This document shows positions 1 to 8,032 of a DNA stretch of 41,202 bases, in pieces. The notes under the pieces were generated by a model, which was not told the DNA's origin, did not search any database, and worked only from the letters and a program-made list of their open reading frames with translations. The stretch covers positions 1-41,202 of the forward strand of contig CAJTVR010000040.1 in NCBI GenBank assembly GCA_910580075.1. The letters are read 5' to 3'. The translations under genes and the position numbers were made by a program. Position 1 is the first letter of the stretch; the number at the start of each line of letters is the position of its first letter. Source of the stretch: an uncultured Eubacterium sp. (GTDB lineage: Bacteria > Bacillota > Clostridia > Lachnospirales > Lachnospiraceae).

Positions 1-156
1 CCTTGCTTCTTTCAAAATATCAAGGTGTTTTGATATGGCAGGCTTTGAAATCGTAAAGTTTTCAGAAATTTCCTTCGCCGTCATATCACCATTTGCGAGC
101 AGCTTTAAAATCTGTCGTCTGGTATCATCAGACAGAGCTTTGAATACAGCAGTCAT
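1..156 (-). CDS. ArsR-family winged-helix repressor, N-terminal part (runs off left edge)
   Basis: The minus-strand frame is open from an ATG at 156 to the window edge (52 codons). The protein begins MTAVFKALSDDTRRQILKLL and continues through a winged-helix segment with KEISENFTISKPAISKHLDIL, the recognition helix typical of ArsR/SdpR-type repressors. The start is supported by an AAAGGAG Shine-Dalgarno just upstream (about 165-171). ArsR proteins usually bind DNA as dimers and release it on metal or another signal; SdpR-type members often repress their own operon. The effector cannot be judged because the C-terminus is outside the window. It lies downstream of the strong promoter at 392-420 on the same strand. 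Confidence 0.85.
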   Translation of the reverse strand, partial: MTAVFKALSDDTRRQILKLLANGDMTAKEISENFTISKPAISKHLDILKEAR

Positions 157-189
157 ATAAACAAATCTCCTTTCCGCATAATACTGTAT

Positions 190-252
190 TCATTTTTTCC
201 TATGTGTAGATTCAGCCAGTAACACCACAGGGATCATTTTCTTCTTACTCAT
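190..252 (-). CDS. Possible 20-aa leader or remnant peptide upstream of the ArsR gene
   Basis: An ATG at 252 follows a near-perfect AAAGGAGGAAG Shine-Dalgarno and encodes a 20-residue peptide starting MSKKKMIPVVLLAES and ending in TGA. The strong ribosome binding site argues for translation. The basic N-terminus followed by a short hydrophobic run suggests a truncated secreted or membrane protein. A still shorter frame (MQKLFKS, ATG at 342) with a GGGGGG ribosome site lies just upstream in the same transcript. These may be remnants of a decayed gene or leader peptides; no family is recognised. Confidence 0.3.
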   Translation of the reverse strand: MSKKKMIPVVLLAESTHRKK

Positions 253-391
253 AGCTTCTTCCTCCTTTTGACTGATTGACATATTTTAAAAGATTATTCC
301 TGATGAGACGCAATTCCTTTAAGACTTAAACAGCTTCTGCATCCAGTCCCCCCTTCACAGCTTTTAACCTTTTAGTTAATTGGTTGTTTCT

Positions 392-420
392 AATATAGCA
401 CTGAGTCTGAGAAATGTCAA
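392..420 (-). promoter_or_regulatory. Near-consensus sigma-A promoter for the ArsR transcript
   Basis: Read on the minus strand, TTGACA (415-420), a 17-bp spacer and TATATT (392-397) form a near-consensus vegetative promoter. Directly downstream, around 361-391, is an AT-rich partly symmetrical stretch (AACAACCAATTAACTAAAAG) that could hold a repressor operator. The transcript would run through the two short frames into the ArsR gene. Two 16-bp near-identical direct repeats (CCAGTATCCAGATRCC, 439-454 and 471-486) lie upstream with unknown role. Confidence 0.7.
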
Positions 421-516
421 TATAAAAAGCATCTTTTTCCAGTATCCAGATACCTGACTGCAGCACAAATCCAGTATCCAGATGCCAGACATACACATTA
501 GCTCATCCGATACCAG

Positions 517-792
517 CCAGGCGGAGAAACTTTTTCCTTTTTCTGTGACTCTGGAGAACTGTTAGAAATGCTTAATTTTCTGCCCCATTTCCAGGATTTG
601 GGGCTCACCGTCTGCCGCCATACTTAACATAGATGCCCCAAAAGATGTCTGCCAGTGCCACCGCATAAAGCATGAAATAACGCCAGGGCATCAGGCACCG
701 TTCCGTCCGCTGCCATTACCCCGAAGCAGAAAATTTAGAATTTCTTACTGTTCGCAGGCGGAACAGAAAAAGGAAAAAGTTTCTCCGCCTGG
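517..792. repeat. 276-bp element bounded by perfect 30-bp inverted repeats
   Basis: The 30 bases at 517-546 are the exact reverse complement of 763-792. The core is GGCGGAGAAAC, a T-rich run, then TTTCTGT. Imperfect symmetry continues inward: AGAAATGCTTAATTTTCTGC near 567-586 matches the reverse complement of the stretch near 726-745. The whole unit could fold into a long hairpin or be a MITE or an invertible segment. The same core recurs at 37476-37520 and, in part, inverted at about 37751-37778. It lies just upstream of the promoter of the symporter gene at 933. Confidence 0.75.
605..691 (-). other. 28-codon hydrophobic frame inside the inverted-repeat element
   Basis: An ATG at 691 opens a 28-residue frame (start MPWRYFMLYAVALAD) with one hydrophobic stretch and a basic end (GGRR), ending in TGA at 605. 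There is no convincing Shine-Dalgarno. It could be a fragment of a lost membrane-protein gene, a cargo peptide, or chance. It is recorded because it is the only protein-like content between the repeat arms. Confidence 0.15.
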
Positions 793-840
793 CGTCGGTT
801 TGCCTATAAAATTCCCCTCCCCCGGCATACTTTCCAGGCA

Positions 841-869
841 TTGCACATCCCCTCTGATTCTGCTATAAT
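841..869 (+). promoter_or_regulatory. Sigma-A promoter of the symporter gene
   Basis: TTGCAC (841-846), a 17-bp spacer and a perfect TATAAT (864-869) give a strong promoter about 60 bp before the ATG at 933. It lies just outside the right arm of the inverted-repeat element, so element inversion would not move it. Confidence 0.8.
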
Positions 870-932
870 TTAATTTAAATTAATAATTCAGCCGCTCACC
901 CCGGCTAATTTAAAAAGAAAAGGAGTAACCGA

Positions 933-2333
933 ATGAACGATATTTTAACAGCCATCAACGATGCCATGTACACCTACGTCCTGCTCATTCTTCTTACCGG
1001 AGCCGGCATCTATTTTACAGTCCGTACCAGAGGCGTACAGCTGCGCCTTTTAAAAGACGGCATCCGCTCTATGCTTGACAAAGCGCCGGAAGACGGAAAC
1101 GGCGGGAAAAAGGTTTCCTCATTTCAGGCGCTGATGATTTCTACCGCTTCCCGGGTAGGCACTGGAAATATTGCAGGAATTGCAACAGCTATTGCTGCCG
1201 GAGGGCCGGGTGCTGTATTCTGGATGTGGCTGATGGCCTTAATCGGAGGCGCATCTGCATTTGTTGAAAGCACACTGGCACAGATTTATAAAATCAAAGA
1301 CGCAGGACAGTTCCGTGGCGGGCCGTCTTATTATATGCAGAAAGCCCTTGGCAGCCGCCCGCTTGGAATACTTTTTTCCATTTCCCTGATTGTATGCTTT
1401 GCTTATGGATTTAACGGGCTGCAGTCGTTTAACATGTCCTCTTCGCTGCAGTACTATATCAAAAATTACAGTTCCACAAGTTATCCCCTCATTCTTGGAA
1501 TCGTACTGGCTGGTGCTACAGCTGCTGTAATCTGGGGCGGCGTTCACCGGATTGGATTCATTACATCCGTGATTGTACCTGTCATGGCTGTCATGTACAT
1601 ATTAATCGGAATCATTACAATGGTTACACATGCAGCCGAGCTTCCTCAGGTATTTGCATCCATTATTAAAAATGCTTTTGATTTTAAAGCAATGGCCGGA
1701 GGCATGGCTGGAAGCGCGGTTGTCATCGGTATTAAAAGGGGGCTGTTTTCAAATGAAGCCGGCATGGGAAGTGCACCGAATGCTTCTGCTTCCGCAGAGG
1801 TAAGCCATCCGGTCAAACAGGGGCTTGTACAGGTAATCTCAGTATTTATCGACACGCTCTTAATCTGTTCAAGTACTGCTATGATGCTTCTTGTATCCGG
1901 TATTACGGGAGAAAGCGGCGTTATGGACGGTATTCCGTATGTACAGGCTGCAATCAGCGCAAATATAGGCCAATGGGGCATTCATTTTATTACATTTTCT
2001 ATTTTTGCCTTTGCCTTCAGCAGCCTTGTGGGCAACTACTATTATGCGGAATCCAATATTCTGTTTATCAAAGACAGCAGGGTTCTTTTAAATATCTTTC
2101 GCGTCACCTGCATTATCGCCGTCTTTCTCGGTGCACAGGCAGATTTTTCACTGATGTGGAATATTGCTGATATTACTATGGGAATTATGGCCATTATAAA
2201 TATTATCTCCATCTTTCTGCTGGGAGGCACTGCTGTAAAAGCACTGAAACATTATGAGCAGCAGGTAAAACGAGGCGGTGAGATTACGTTCCGGGGTGAG
2301 GATATCGGAATTAAAGATACTGTCTGGAAATAA
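933..2333 (+). CDS. AGCS-family sodium:alanine/glycine symporter
   Basis: This 466-aa integral membrane protein has many hydrophobic helices and the hallmark N-terminal features of the alanine or glycine:cation symporter family (AlsT/AgcS/DagA): TRGVQLRLL near residue 32, then SRVGTGNIAGIATAIAAGGPGAVFWMW near 73-99. Later it has KRGLFSNEAGMGSAPNASA near 268-286, a conserved segment of the transport core. It should import a small amino acid, alanine or glycine being most likely, with sodium at the cytoplasmic membrane. Length is normal for the family. The start is set by an AAGGAG site 8-9 bp upstream and by the promoter at 841. It is monocistronic; a palindromic repeat (2350-2447) separates it from the convergent alpha-galactosidase gene. 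Substrate is inferred from family only. Confidence 0.93.
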   Translation: MNDILTAINDAMYTYVLLILLTGAGIYFTVRTRGVQLRLLKDGIRSMLDKAPEDGNGGKKVSSFQALMISTASRVGTGNIAGIATAIAAGGPGAVFWMWLMALIGGASAFVESTLAQIYKIKDAGQFRGGPSYYMQKALGSRPLGILFSISLIVCFAYGFNGLQSFNMSSSLQYYIKNYSSTSYPLILGIVLAGATAAVIWGGVHRIGFITSVIVPVMAVMYILIGIITMVTHAAELPQVFASIIKNAFDFKAMAGGMAGSAVVIGIKRGLFSNEAGMGSAPNASASAEVSHPVKQGLVQVISVFIDTLLICSSTAMMLLVSGITGESGVMDGIPYVQAAISANIGQWGIHFITFSIFAFAFSSLVGNYYYAESNILFIKDSRVLLNIFRVTCIIAVFLGAQADFSLMWNIADITMGIMAIINIISIFLLGGTAVKALKHYEQQVKRGGEITFRGEDIGIKDTVWK

Positions 2334-2349
2334 TAAATTCCGGCTAAAT

Positions 2350-2447
2350 AAAGGGACTGCCACACCAGGCAAAACAGATACAGGATATAGTTTAAATACA
2401 ATTGAAACTATATCCTGTATCATTTTGCTTAATGCGGCAGCCCCTTT
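2350..2447. repeat. Palindromic repeat copy A (MITE-like, probable bidirectional terminator)
   Basis: A long imperfect inverted repeat has outer arms AAAGGGACTGCC and GGCAGCCCCTTT and inner arms GATACAGGATATAGTTT and AAACTATATCCTGTAT around a short loop. The same outer (CTGYCGCA-like) and inner (CTATATCCTGTAT) motifs occur at 35517-35619 and 39016-39115, and a short form occurs at 10847-10881. This copy sits between the convergent ends of the symporter and the alpha-galactosidase, where such a hairpin could end transcription from both sides. Confidence 0.75.
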
Positions 2448-2462
2448 GGCCTGCCCGGCTTT

Positions 2463-4658
2463 TTACACCATTACAAAATGGTATTTAATCGGCTGGTAAT
2501 CCCCGACTCCGACCGGAAGCGGAATCCCGGCGTTCATCAGGGCAGCTCCGGTATAAACAGCTCCGGTTTCTGTATCCTTATAATGTGCTTTCACCTCAAG
2601 CCCTTCCGGGTAAACCAGATGAATGTGCGGGTTCGGCTCGTTACGGAGCTGGACACCGTTTACAATGGTCTCCTTTTTATCTTTCGATACAAACTGCCAG
2701 ATGACATAATCATGATTCCGGAACGGATCAGAAAGCCTGAAATAATCTCCGGTCTGAATCAGATGCTCCATCTTTTTGTACTCCTGAATCTGCTTTCTGG
2801 CCGCTTCCTTATCTTCCGGTGTCAGATGCTCTAAATCCAGTTCATATCCAAACGTTCCGGCACTTGCTACAACTGCTCTTGTTGCAAGCGGAGCCGTCCG
2901 TCCGGTCTGATGATTCGGGCAGACACTGACATGTGCTCCCATAGCACTGACCGGATAGCCGAAGGATGTACCGTACTGGATTTTCAGTCGGTCTATGGCA
3001 TCGGTATTGTCACTGCACCAGATCTGCGGTGAATAATACAGCATGCCTGCATCAAACCTTCCGCCTCCGCCACAGCAGTTTTCAAACAGCAGATCCGGAT
3101 ACCTTTCAATCAGCCTTTCCATCATTTCATAAACACCCAGTGTATAGCGGTGGAATACTTCGCCCTGCCGTTCAGCCGGAAGTGCGGAAGAATAAACGTT
3201 CGCCACGCTGCGGTTCATATCCCATTTCACATAATCCGCCTGGCAGCTGTCCAGTACGCGGAAAATCTGTTCCATGACATAATCCCTGACCTCTTTGCGC
3301 GTAATATCCAGATTCAGCTGATGACGGCTTCTTGTCATGCTCCGCTGCGGAATACGCAGAATCCAGTCTGGGTGGTTACGGTACAAATCACTGTCCTCAG
3401 ACACCATTTCCGGTTCAATCCAGATACCGAATTTCATATCAAGATCCTTGATACGTTTTACTAACTGAGGCAGGCCGCCTTTAATCTTGTCCTCATTTAC
3501 TACCCAGTCGCCCAGGCCGGAATAATCTGTATTGCGCTTGCCAAACCAGCCGTCATCCAGTACAAACATATCCAGGCCGATTTCTTTGGCTGCTTTTGCA
3601 ATATTATACAGTTTTTCTTCATTAAAATCAAAATACGTCGCTTCCCAGTTGTTGACAAGGATCGGCCTTGGTGCTGTGACATATTTGCTGCGGATCAGGT
3701 TGGAACGGTATGCATCATGGTAAATGCGTGAAAGACGCCCGATTCCTTTTCTGGAATAAGCCATAATCACTTCCGGCGTTTCAAATACATCTCCTGTCTT
3801 CAGACGGTATGAAAAATGATAAGGATGAATACCCATAACAAGCCTTGTCTGCTCCATCTGGTCTACTTCGATCTCGCAGCGGAAATTGCCGCTGTAGGCA
3901 AGTGCAAATCCATAACAGTCACCATGCTTTTCGCTGGTCATCCGGTCACACAGGATGACAAAAGGATTATGCTGGTGACTGGACATGCCGCGCTTGCTCT
4001 CAATCGACTGCACACCATGGCATAAAGGCATACGCTCCGTCAGACGCTCCATGGAATGTCTGCCATAAAAATGAATCAGATCCATATGCTTGCTCGGATA
4101 ATCCATCTCCATAGACATGGCGCGCTGTATCGTAACCATCTTATCGCCTTTATTTTCCATCCGCACAGCTCTTGTAATGACGTCCAGGTCATAAAATACA
4201 CCGTAAAGCAGATAGACTTTCAGGTTTGTAATCCTGTCATACAGCGTGATTTCCAGGGTTTCTGCTTCTTTTTCATTTCCAAACATACTCGGAAGCCCGG
4301 ACAGAGAATATTTGCCAGGAATCATGCGGTGCGATTCATACCGCAGATGCGTAGCGTCACTCCCGTCTTCATGCACTACTTCAATACCGTTAATCCGGTA
4401 GTCTCCGTTTCCATAACCGGAATATTCCTGAGGCAGCACATCTAAAGAAAATGTGCGGTCATCGCCGGCTTCATAAGGATTACCGGAAAACCCCCGGTCC
4501 AGATTAATAATGCGGTGCGACGCATCACTGTCTCCGATGTCCGCCCCATAATATAAATGCACAAGCGTATCATACTCCCTTACCTGCATCTGGTAAACGC
4601 TGTTTTTTGTCTGAAGTTTAAAAACTTTTGTCTTTTCGTCATATGTAATATAGTTCAT
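2463..4658 (-). CDS. aga: Alpha-galactosidase, GH36
   Basis: The enzyme hydrolyses terminal alpha-1,6-galactose from raffinose-type sugars or melibiose, probably in the cytoplasm since there is no signal peptide. From the ATG at 4658 it has 731 residues, the usual length of bacterial GH36 enzymes. An N-terminal beta-sandwich precedes the TIM barrel. Motifs are NNWEATYFDF near 336-345, FVLDDGWFGKR near 365-375, KWDMNR with the nucleophile Asp at about 480, and CSDNTDA with the acid/base Asp at about 550. The open frame extends upstream to a GTG at 4676, but that codon lies beside the GAGGGGG Shine-Dalgarno, so the ATG at 4658 is preferred. It is the last gene of the minus-strand sugar-uptake operon, 22 bp after the DUF624 gene. 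A paralogue lies at 12214. Confidence 0.95.
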   Translation of the reverse strand: MNYITYDEKTKVFKLQTKNSVYQMQVREYDTLVHLYYGADIGDSDASHRIINLDRGFSGNPYEAGDDRTFSLDVLPQEYSGYGNGDYRINGIEVVHEDGSDATHLRYESHRMIPGKYSLSGLPSMFGNEKEAETLEITLYDRITNLKVYLLYGVFYDLDVITRAVRMENKGDKMVTIQRAMSMEMDYPSKHMDLIHFYGRHSMERLTERMPLCHGVQSIESKRGMSSHQHNPFVILCDRMTSEKHGDCYGFALAYSGNFRCEIEVDQMEQTRLVMGIHPYHFSYRLKTGDVFETPEVIMAYSRKGIGRLSRIYHDAYRSNLIRSKYVTAPRPILVNNWEATYFDFNEEKLYNIAKAAKEIGLDMFVLDDGWFGKRNTDYSGLGDWVVNEDKIKGGLPQLVKRIKDLDMKFGIWIEPEMVSEDSDLYRNHPDWILRIPQRSMTRSRHQLNLDITRKEVRDYVMEQIFRVLDSCQADYVKWDMNRSVANVYSSALPAERQGEVFHRYTLGVYEMMERLIERYPDLLFENCCGGGGRFDAGMLYYSPQIWCSDNTDAIDRLKIQYGTSFGYPVSAMGAHVSVCPNHQTGRTAPLATRAVVASAGTFGYELDLEHLTPEDKEAARKQIQEYKKMEHLIQTGDYFRLSDPFRNHDYVIWQFVSKDKKETIVNGVQLRNEPNPHIHLVYPEGLEVKAHYKDTETGAVYTGAALMNAGIPLPVGVGDYQPIKYHFVMV

Positions 4659-4680
4659 ATTTCGTCGCCCCCTCACATAG

Positions 4681-5349
4681 TTATTCTTTTATTATACAGC
4701 CAAATTCATCCACTTTCGGAAGATAAGGCTCGTATTCTCTTAACAGCAGAATGTCTGTCACCAGGCATACGAGCGAAAAACCGCAGGTCACCCAGATAAA
4801 CGCATAAAGCGGAAGCATCTGAAAGTCCATAAACGTCAGCACCATTGGAAAAATGCTGAAAAATAAAATGACAATCAGATACAGCGGTTTGCGGAATGCA
4901 AAAAAGATACTGTCCTTTAACAGCTCTTTGAGTCCTGCCTTAAAAGCTGCCATTGTCGGAAACATATACAATCCAGCGATCAGCGCACTGCCGGCAATTG
5001 CCGCCAGCCCGATACGGAACATTTCAAAAATCCCTCCAAACTGCCCGCACCAGAACCATTCCAGCCTGACTAAAACTGCCAGGGCTAATAGTACAAGCCA
5101 TGTAATCATTCCCTGTTTCAGGTTCGTCTTAAACCCTTCCCAGAAAGTCAGAAACGGACTGATATCCCCGTCTCCGCGGAGCATTTTCATAATCGTATAA
5201 TGCAGCGCCGCAAAACCAGGTCCGATCGTGATTACGGGAATTGTGCAAAGAACAAACAAAATATTCGATACCACAATCACCCAGACTCTTGTCATAATCC
5301 TTCCAAATGTACTGTCATTTGATAAAAAACTACCCAGCAGATTACTCAT
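4681..5349 (-). CDS. DUF624 (YesL-like) membrane protein
   Basis: The 222-aa protein has four to five hydrophobic segments and the YesL/DUF624 pattern: MSNLLGSFLSNDSTFGRIMTRV at the N-terminus, then a helix with VLCTIPVITIGPGFAALHYT and GDGDISPFLTFWEGFKTNLKQ. Such proteins are typical companions of carbohydrate ABC transporters in Firmicutes. Their function is not established; a role in transporter assembly or signalling has been suggested. It overlaps the upstream gene by 8 bp (ATGAGTAA), so translation is probably coupled, and it has its own GGGAGG site. Confidence 0.88.
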   Translation of the reverse strand: MSNLLGSFLSNDSTFGRIMTRVWVIVVSNILFVLCTIPVITIGPGFAALHYTIMKMLRGDGDISPFLTFWEGFKTNLKQGMITWLVLLALAVLVRLEWFWCGQFGGIFEMFRIGLAAIAGSALIAGLYMFPTMAAFKAGLKELLKDSIFFAFRKPLYLIVILFFSIFPMVLTFMDFQMLPLYAFIWVTCGFSLVCLVTDILLLREYEPYLPKVDEFGCIIKE

Positions 5350-6037
5350 ATGATTCCTCCCAGTTTAGTACATACTCTATAAACAGTTCCGCCTGGTCTA
5401 AATGCGGCGCTAATGCTGATATCCCAAGGGCACAGCTGTCCTCATACAGATGAAACTCATCCACCAGACAGGTATCGCTTAAGTCAATACCGACCGGAAC
5501 CGGCCCGCTGCTGTATTCCGTATCATTCGGCACTGCGTAAACAAGCCTGTCCGCATATTTTTCTGCCAGATGTCCGGCTATGTCTGTGTTAGACAAATCC
5601 ATCAGACGTCCTTTTTCCCCAAGCGCTGCCAGGTCCTCTGTTTCCATTGTCACGATATCCAGTGTTTTAGAATCTGCATACGCTACAAATGCATTATAGT
5701 ATTCGTTATAACTGTTTTTTGAAGGATCGAAATAGCACACGTTATTAAATACCACATTTTTTTCCTTCACATCAAGTCCTGCATATTCTACAAATCCATC
5801 CCAGAGCTTTGAATGCTCTCCTACATCTGCATATGTATTAGCAAATACTGCATAAAACCAGTTATCCCGCGGCGTAACCAGAAAATGGATAAGCAGATAG
5901 ACAGCTGCAGCCACTGCACATACAATGCCGGTAATCCACAATTTGTAGTACTGCCAGATATATTCCAGTTTTCCGCGAACATCAAGGACTGATATTTTCT
6001 CTTTTTCCTTCTCGAAATATAATTTCAGAGCACCCAT
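5342..6037 (-). CDS. Membrane-anchored extracytoplasmic protein of the sugar-uptake operon (hypothetical)
   Basis: From the ATG at 6037 the protein has 231 residues. It has a charged cytoplasmic start (MGALKLYFEKEKEK), one transmembrane helix at about 37-56 (ITGIVCAVAAAVYLLIHFLV) and a soluble outer domain of about 170 residues. I do not recognise a named family. The position between ABC permeases and DUF624, and the single anchor, match small solute-binding-like accessory proteins seen in similar Firmicute operons. The frame extends upstream to a GTG at 6085, but that would start inside the hairpin at 6065-6091; the GCAGGAAA site before 6037 fits better. Its stop overlaps the DUF624 start. 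Confidence 0.7.
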   Translation of the reverse strand: MGALKLYFEKEKEKISVLDVRGKLEYIWQYYKLWITGIVCAVAAAVYLLIHFLVTPRDNWFYAVFANTYADVGEHSKLWDGFVEYAGLDVKEKNVVFNNVCYFDPSKNSYNEYYNAFVAYADSKTLDIVTMETEDLAALGEKGRLMDLSNTDIAGHLAEKYADRLVYAVPNDTEYSSGPVPVGIDLSDTCLVDEFHLYEDSCALGISALAPHLDQAELFIEYVLNWEESYE

Positions 6038-6064
6038 TTTTCCTGCCGCCTCTATTCCATAAAT

Positions 6065-6091
6065 GGCCGGATGCCAATACAGCACCCGGCC
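6065..6091 (-). promoter_or_regulatory. Intercistronic hairpin
   Basis: GGCCGGATGC (6065-6074) and GCACCCGGCC (6082-6091) pair with a single G:U in a 10-bp stem with a 7-nt loop. There is no T-run after it on the minus strand, so it more likely sets mRNA ends or relative expression of the genes on either side than acting as a full terminator. Confidence 0.55.
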
Positions 6092-6167
6092 TTATTGCCG
6101 TAAGTTTACCTGTTACGGTTTCATTGTCACAAACAGTTCAGCTGGCTGAGCTGTTTCATTTCCTATT

Positions 6168-7010
6168 TTACAGCTTTCCGCCGGAAGTTGCAATACCTTC
6201 TACGAACTGTTTCTGGAAAATGATATAAATAATAATCATTGGTACAACTGCAAGCACTGCTGCTGCCATCATAGAAGGATAATCGCTCGTAAACTGGCCC
6301 TGCATTTTTGCAAGAGCTGCAGACAGTGTTGTTGTCTCTGCTTTTGTACATACAATCATCGGCCACATCAGATCTTTAAATGCAAATACTGCTGTAAAGA
6401 TACCAAGTGAAACCATAGAAGAACGTGTCAGAGGCATCATAATTTTTAAAAACCGCTGTCCGATGTTACATCCATCCAGACCGGCTGCTTCCTCTAAGTC
6501 TTTCGGAAGGCCTTCATAGCCGGTTTTTAATAAGTAAGTACCAAATGCTGTTACAAGACCTGGAAATACAAGGCCGAATGTTGTATTCATCATTCCCATT
6601 TTAGAAATCATCAGATACTGCGGAATGATAAAAATCTGTCCAGGAACCATCATCTGTACAAGCACCAGCGAAAACATGATTTTCTTTCCCGGGAAATTCA
6701 GCCGCCCGAATGCATACCCTGCCATCGTTGCTGTCAGGCAGGCACATACAACACGGAAGAAAATCATCAGCAGTGTATTTTTGTACAAAATAACGAAGTT
6801 ATAGTTTTTCCATACCGTTCCGAAGTTTTCCCAGTGCCATCCGCTCTGTGGCAGTATATAAAACGGATTCACCGAAATTGCCTCCTGGTTTGTCTTTAAG
6901 GCAGTGAGAATCATCCAAGCAAACGGTACAATCATGATGATTGAAAAAATAATCAGAATTGCATGAATGAGGACGGATGTCATCCTCTGTTTTGCTTCAT
7001 AGCTGTCCAT
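6168..7010 (-). CDS. Carbohydrate ABC transporter permease, MalG/MsmG type
   Basis: The 280-aa permease has about six transmembrane helices and the cytoplasmic EAA loop that docks on the ATPase (EEAAGLDGCNIGQRFLKIMMP, about residues 172-192). The MalG-class N-terminus has a first helix followed by LKTNQEAI. The start at 7010 has a GGGAGGAG site. It follows the first permease by 14 bp and would form the heterodimeric channel with it. With the binding protein it should import an alpha-galactoside such as raffinose, stachyose or melibiose; the substrate is inferred from the linked GH36 gene. No ATPase gene is in the operon, as is common for MsmK-dependent systems. Confidence 0.92.
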   Translation of the reverse strand: MDSYEAKQRMTSVLIHAILIIFSIIMIVPFAWMILTALKTNQEAISVNPFYILPQSGWHWENFGTVWKNYNFVILYKNTLLMIFFRVVCACLTATMAGYAFGRLNFPGKKIMFSLVLVQMMVPGQIFIIPQYLMISKMGMMNTTFGLVFPGLVTAFGTYLLKTGYEGLPKDLEEAAGLDGCNIGQRFLKIMMPLTRSSMVSLGIFTAVFAFKDLMWPMIVCTKAETTTLSAALAKMQGQFTSDYPSMMAAAVLAVVPMIIIYIIFQKQFVEGIATSGGKL

Positions 7011-7024
7011 ATTCTTCTCCTCCC

Positions 7025-7918
7025 TTAATTATGATATACAAGTTTCTTTTCAAGCTTCTGTAAAATTACAGTCAGAACTAAAATAAATACAAGCAGGATT
7101 ACGACAATTGCTGCGCCCACACCTTTATTTCCGTTTGTAAATGAGTACTGATAGAACACATATACAATCGACTGTGTTTTATTCAGAGCCTGGTTTGTTT
7201 TATCCATAACCATGAACATTAAGTCAAATATCGTTAACGCACCGATAATACGTGTCTGTACAATAAAGAATGTCGTCGGTGAAAGAAGAGGCATTGTAAT
7301 ACTGAAAAACTGGCGGACGCCGCTTGCACCGTCAATTCTTGCAGCTTCATAGTAATCGCCTGGTATTTCCTGAAGCCCCCCAAGAAACAGTACCATGTTA
7401 TAACCGATAATTGACCATACACCAATGACAGCGATGCAGATCCATGCAATATTAGCATCAGAAATCCATGCTACATTTGTATGGAAAATGTTATTTAAAA
7501 GACCAAACTGCTGGTTATACAGCCATTTCCATACCATAGCTACTGCTGCCGGCGCACAGACCATAGGCAGGAAGAAAATCGTACGGTAAACGGAACGGCC
7601 TTTCATCTTTCTGTTTAAGAATACTGCCAGCACAATTGAGATTGCCACTGAAAACGGCACTTCGATAATGGCATATTTAATTGTGTTCCACAGCGACTGC
7701 CATAATTCTGCCTTTCCAGAACCAAACAGCAGATCCTGATAATTCTTAAGGCCGATAAATACATTTCCAAGACCGAAATCACCAGTTTTAAAGAATGACT
7801 GGTAAATGGTGTCAAAAATAGGATAAAAATTCAAAACCAGCAGTCCTAACATCGTAGGTATAATAAATGCCCATCCCCAGGCTGCCTCTCTTTTCTGGGC
7901 CAATGTCATCTGTTTCAT
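7025..7918 (-). CDS. Carbohydrate ABC transporter permease, MalF/MsmF type
   Basis: The 297-aa membrane protein starts with a short cytoplasmic segment (MKQMTLAQKREAAWGWAFIIPTM) and carries the MalF-class EAA loop (YYEAARIDGASGVRQFFSITMP, near 188-209). A GGAGGGGG site precedes the ATG at 7918. It lies about 115 bp downstream of the binding-protein gene, with a strong hairpin between them (7966-7991), a common way to keep binding protein in excess over permease. It partners with the permease at 6168. Confidence 0.92.
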   Translation of the reverse strand: MKQMTLAQKREAAWGWAFIIPTMLGLLVLNFYPIFDTIYQSFFKTGDFGLGNVFIGLKNYQDLLFGSGKAELWQSLWNTIKYAIIEVPFSVAISIVLAVFLNRKMKGRSVYRTIFFLPMVCAPAAVAMVWKWLYNQQFGLLNNIFHTNVAWISDANIAWICIAVIGVWSIIGYNMVLFLGGLQEIPGDYYEAARIDGASGVRQFFSITMPLLSPTTFFIVQTRIIGALTIFDLMFMVMDKTNQALNKTQSIVYVFYQYSFTNGNKGVGAAIVVILLVFILVLTVILQKLEKKLVYHN

Positions 7919-7965
7919 TGTCCCCCTCCTTATCTGATTTATGAAGGTTTTCAGTTACTGTTTAC

Positions 7966-7991
7966 CCCTGTACAGACAGCGCTGTACAGGG
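7966..7991 (-). promoter_or_regulatory. Perfect 10-bp stem hairpin after the binding-protein gene
   Basis: CCCTGTACAG (7966-7975), a 6-nt loop, then CTGTACAGGG (7982-7991). It lies in the gap between the binding-protein and permease genes and lacks a T-run on the minus strand. A role in protecting the upstream mRNA end is inferred by analogy with other sugar ABC operons. Confidence 0.6.
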
Positions 7992-8032
7992 TTTAAAGAC
8001 AATGCCCGCCTCGCTTTTACAGTATTACGCGT

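Noticed and set aside
4659..4676. GTG start giving six extra residues on the GH36 protein
   Set aside because: The GTG falls beside the GAGGGGG ribosome binding site of the better ATG at 4658.
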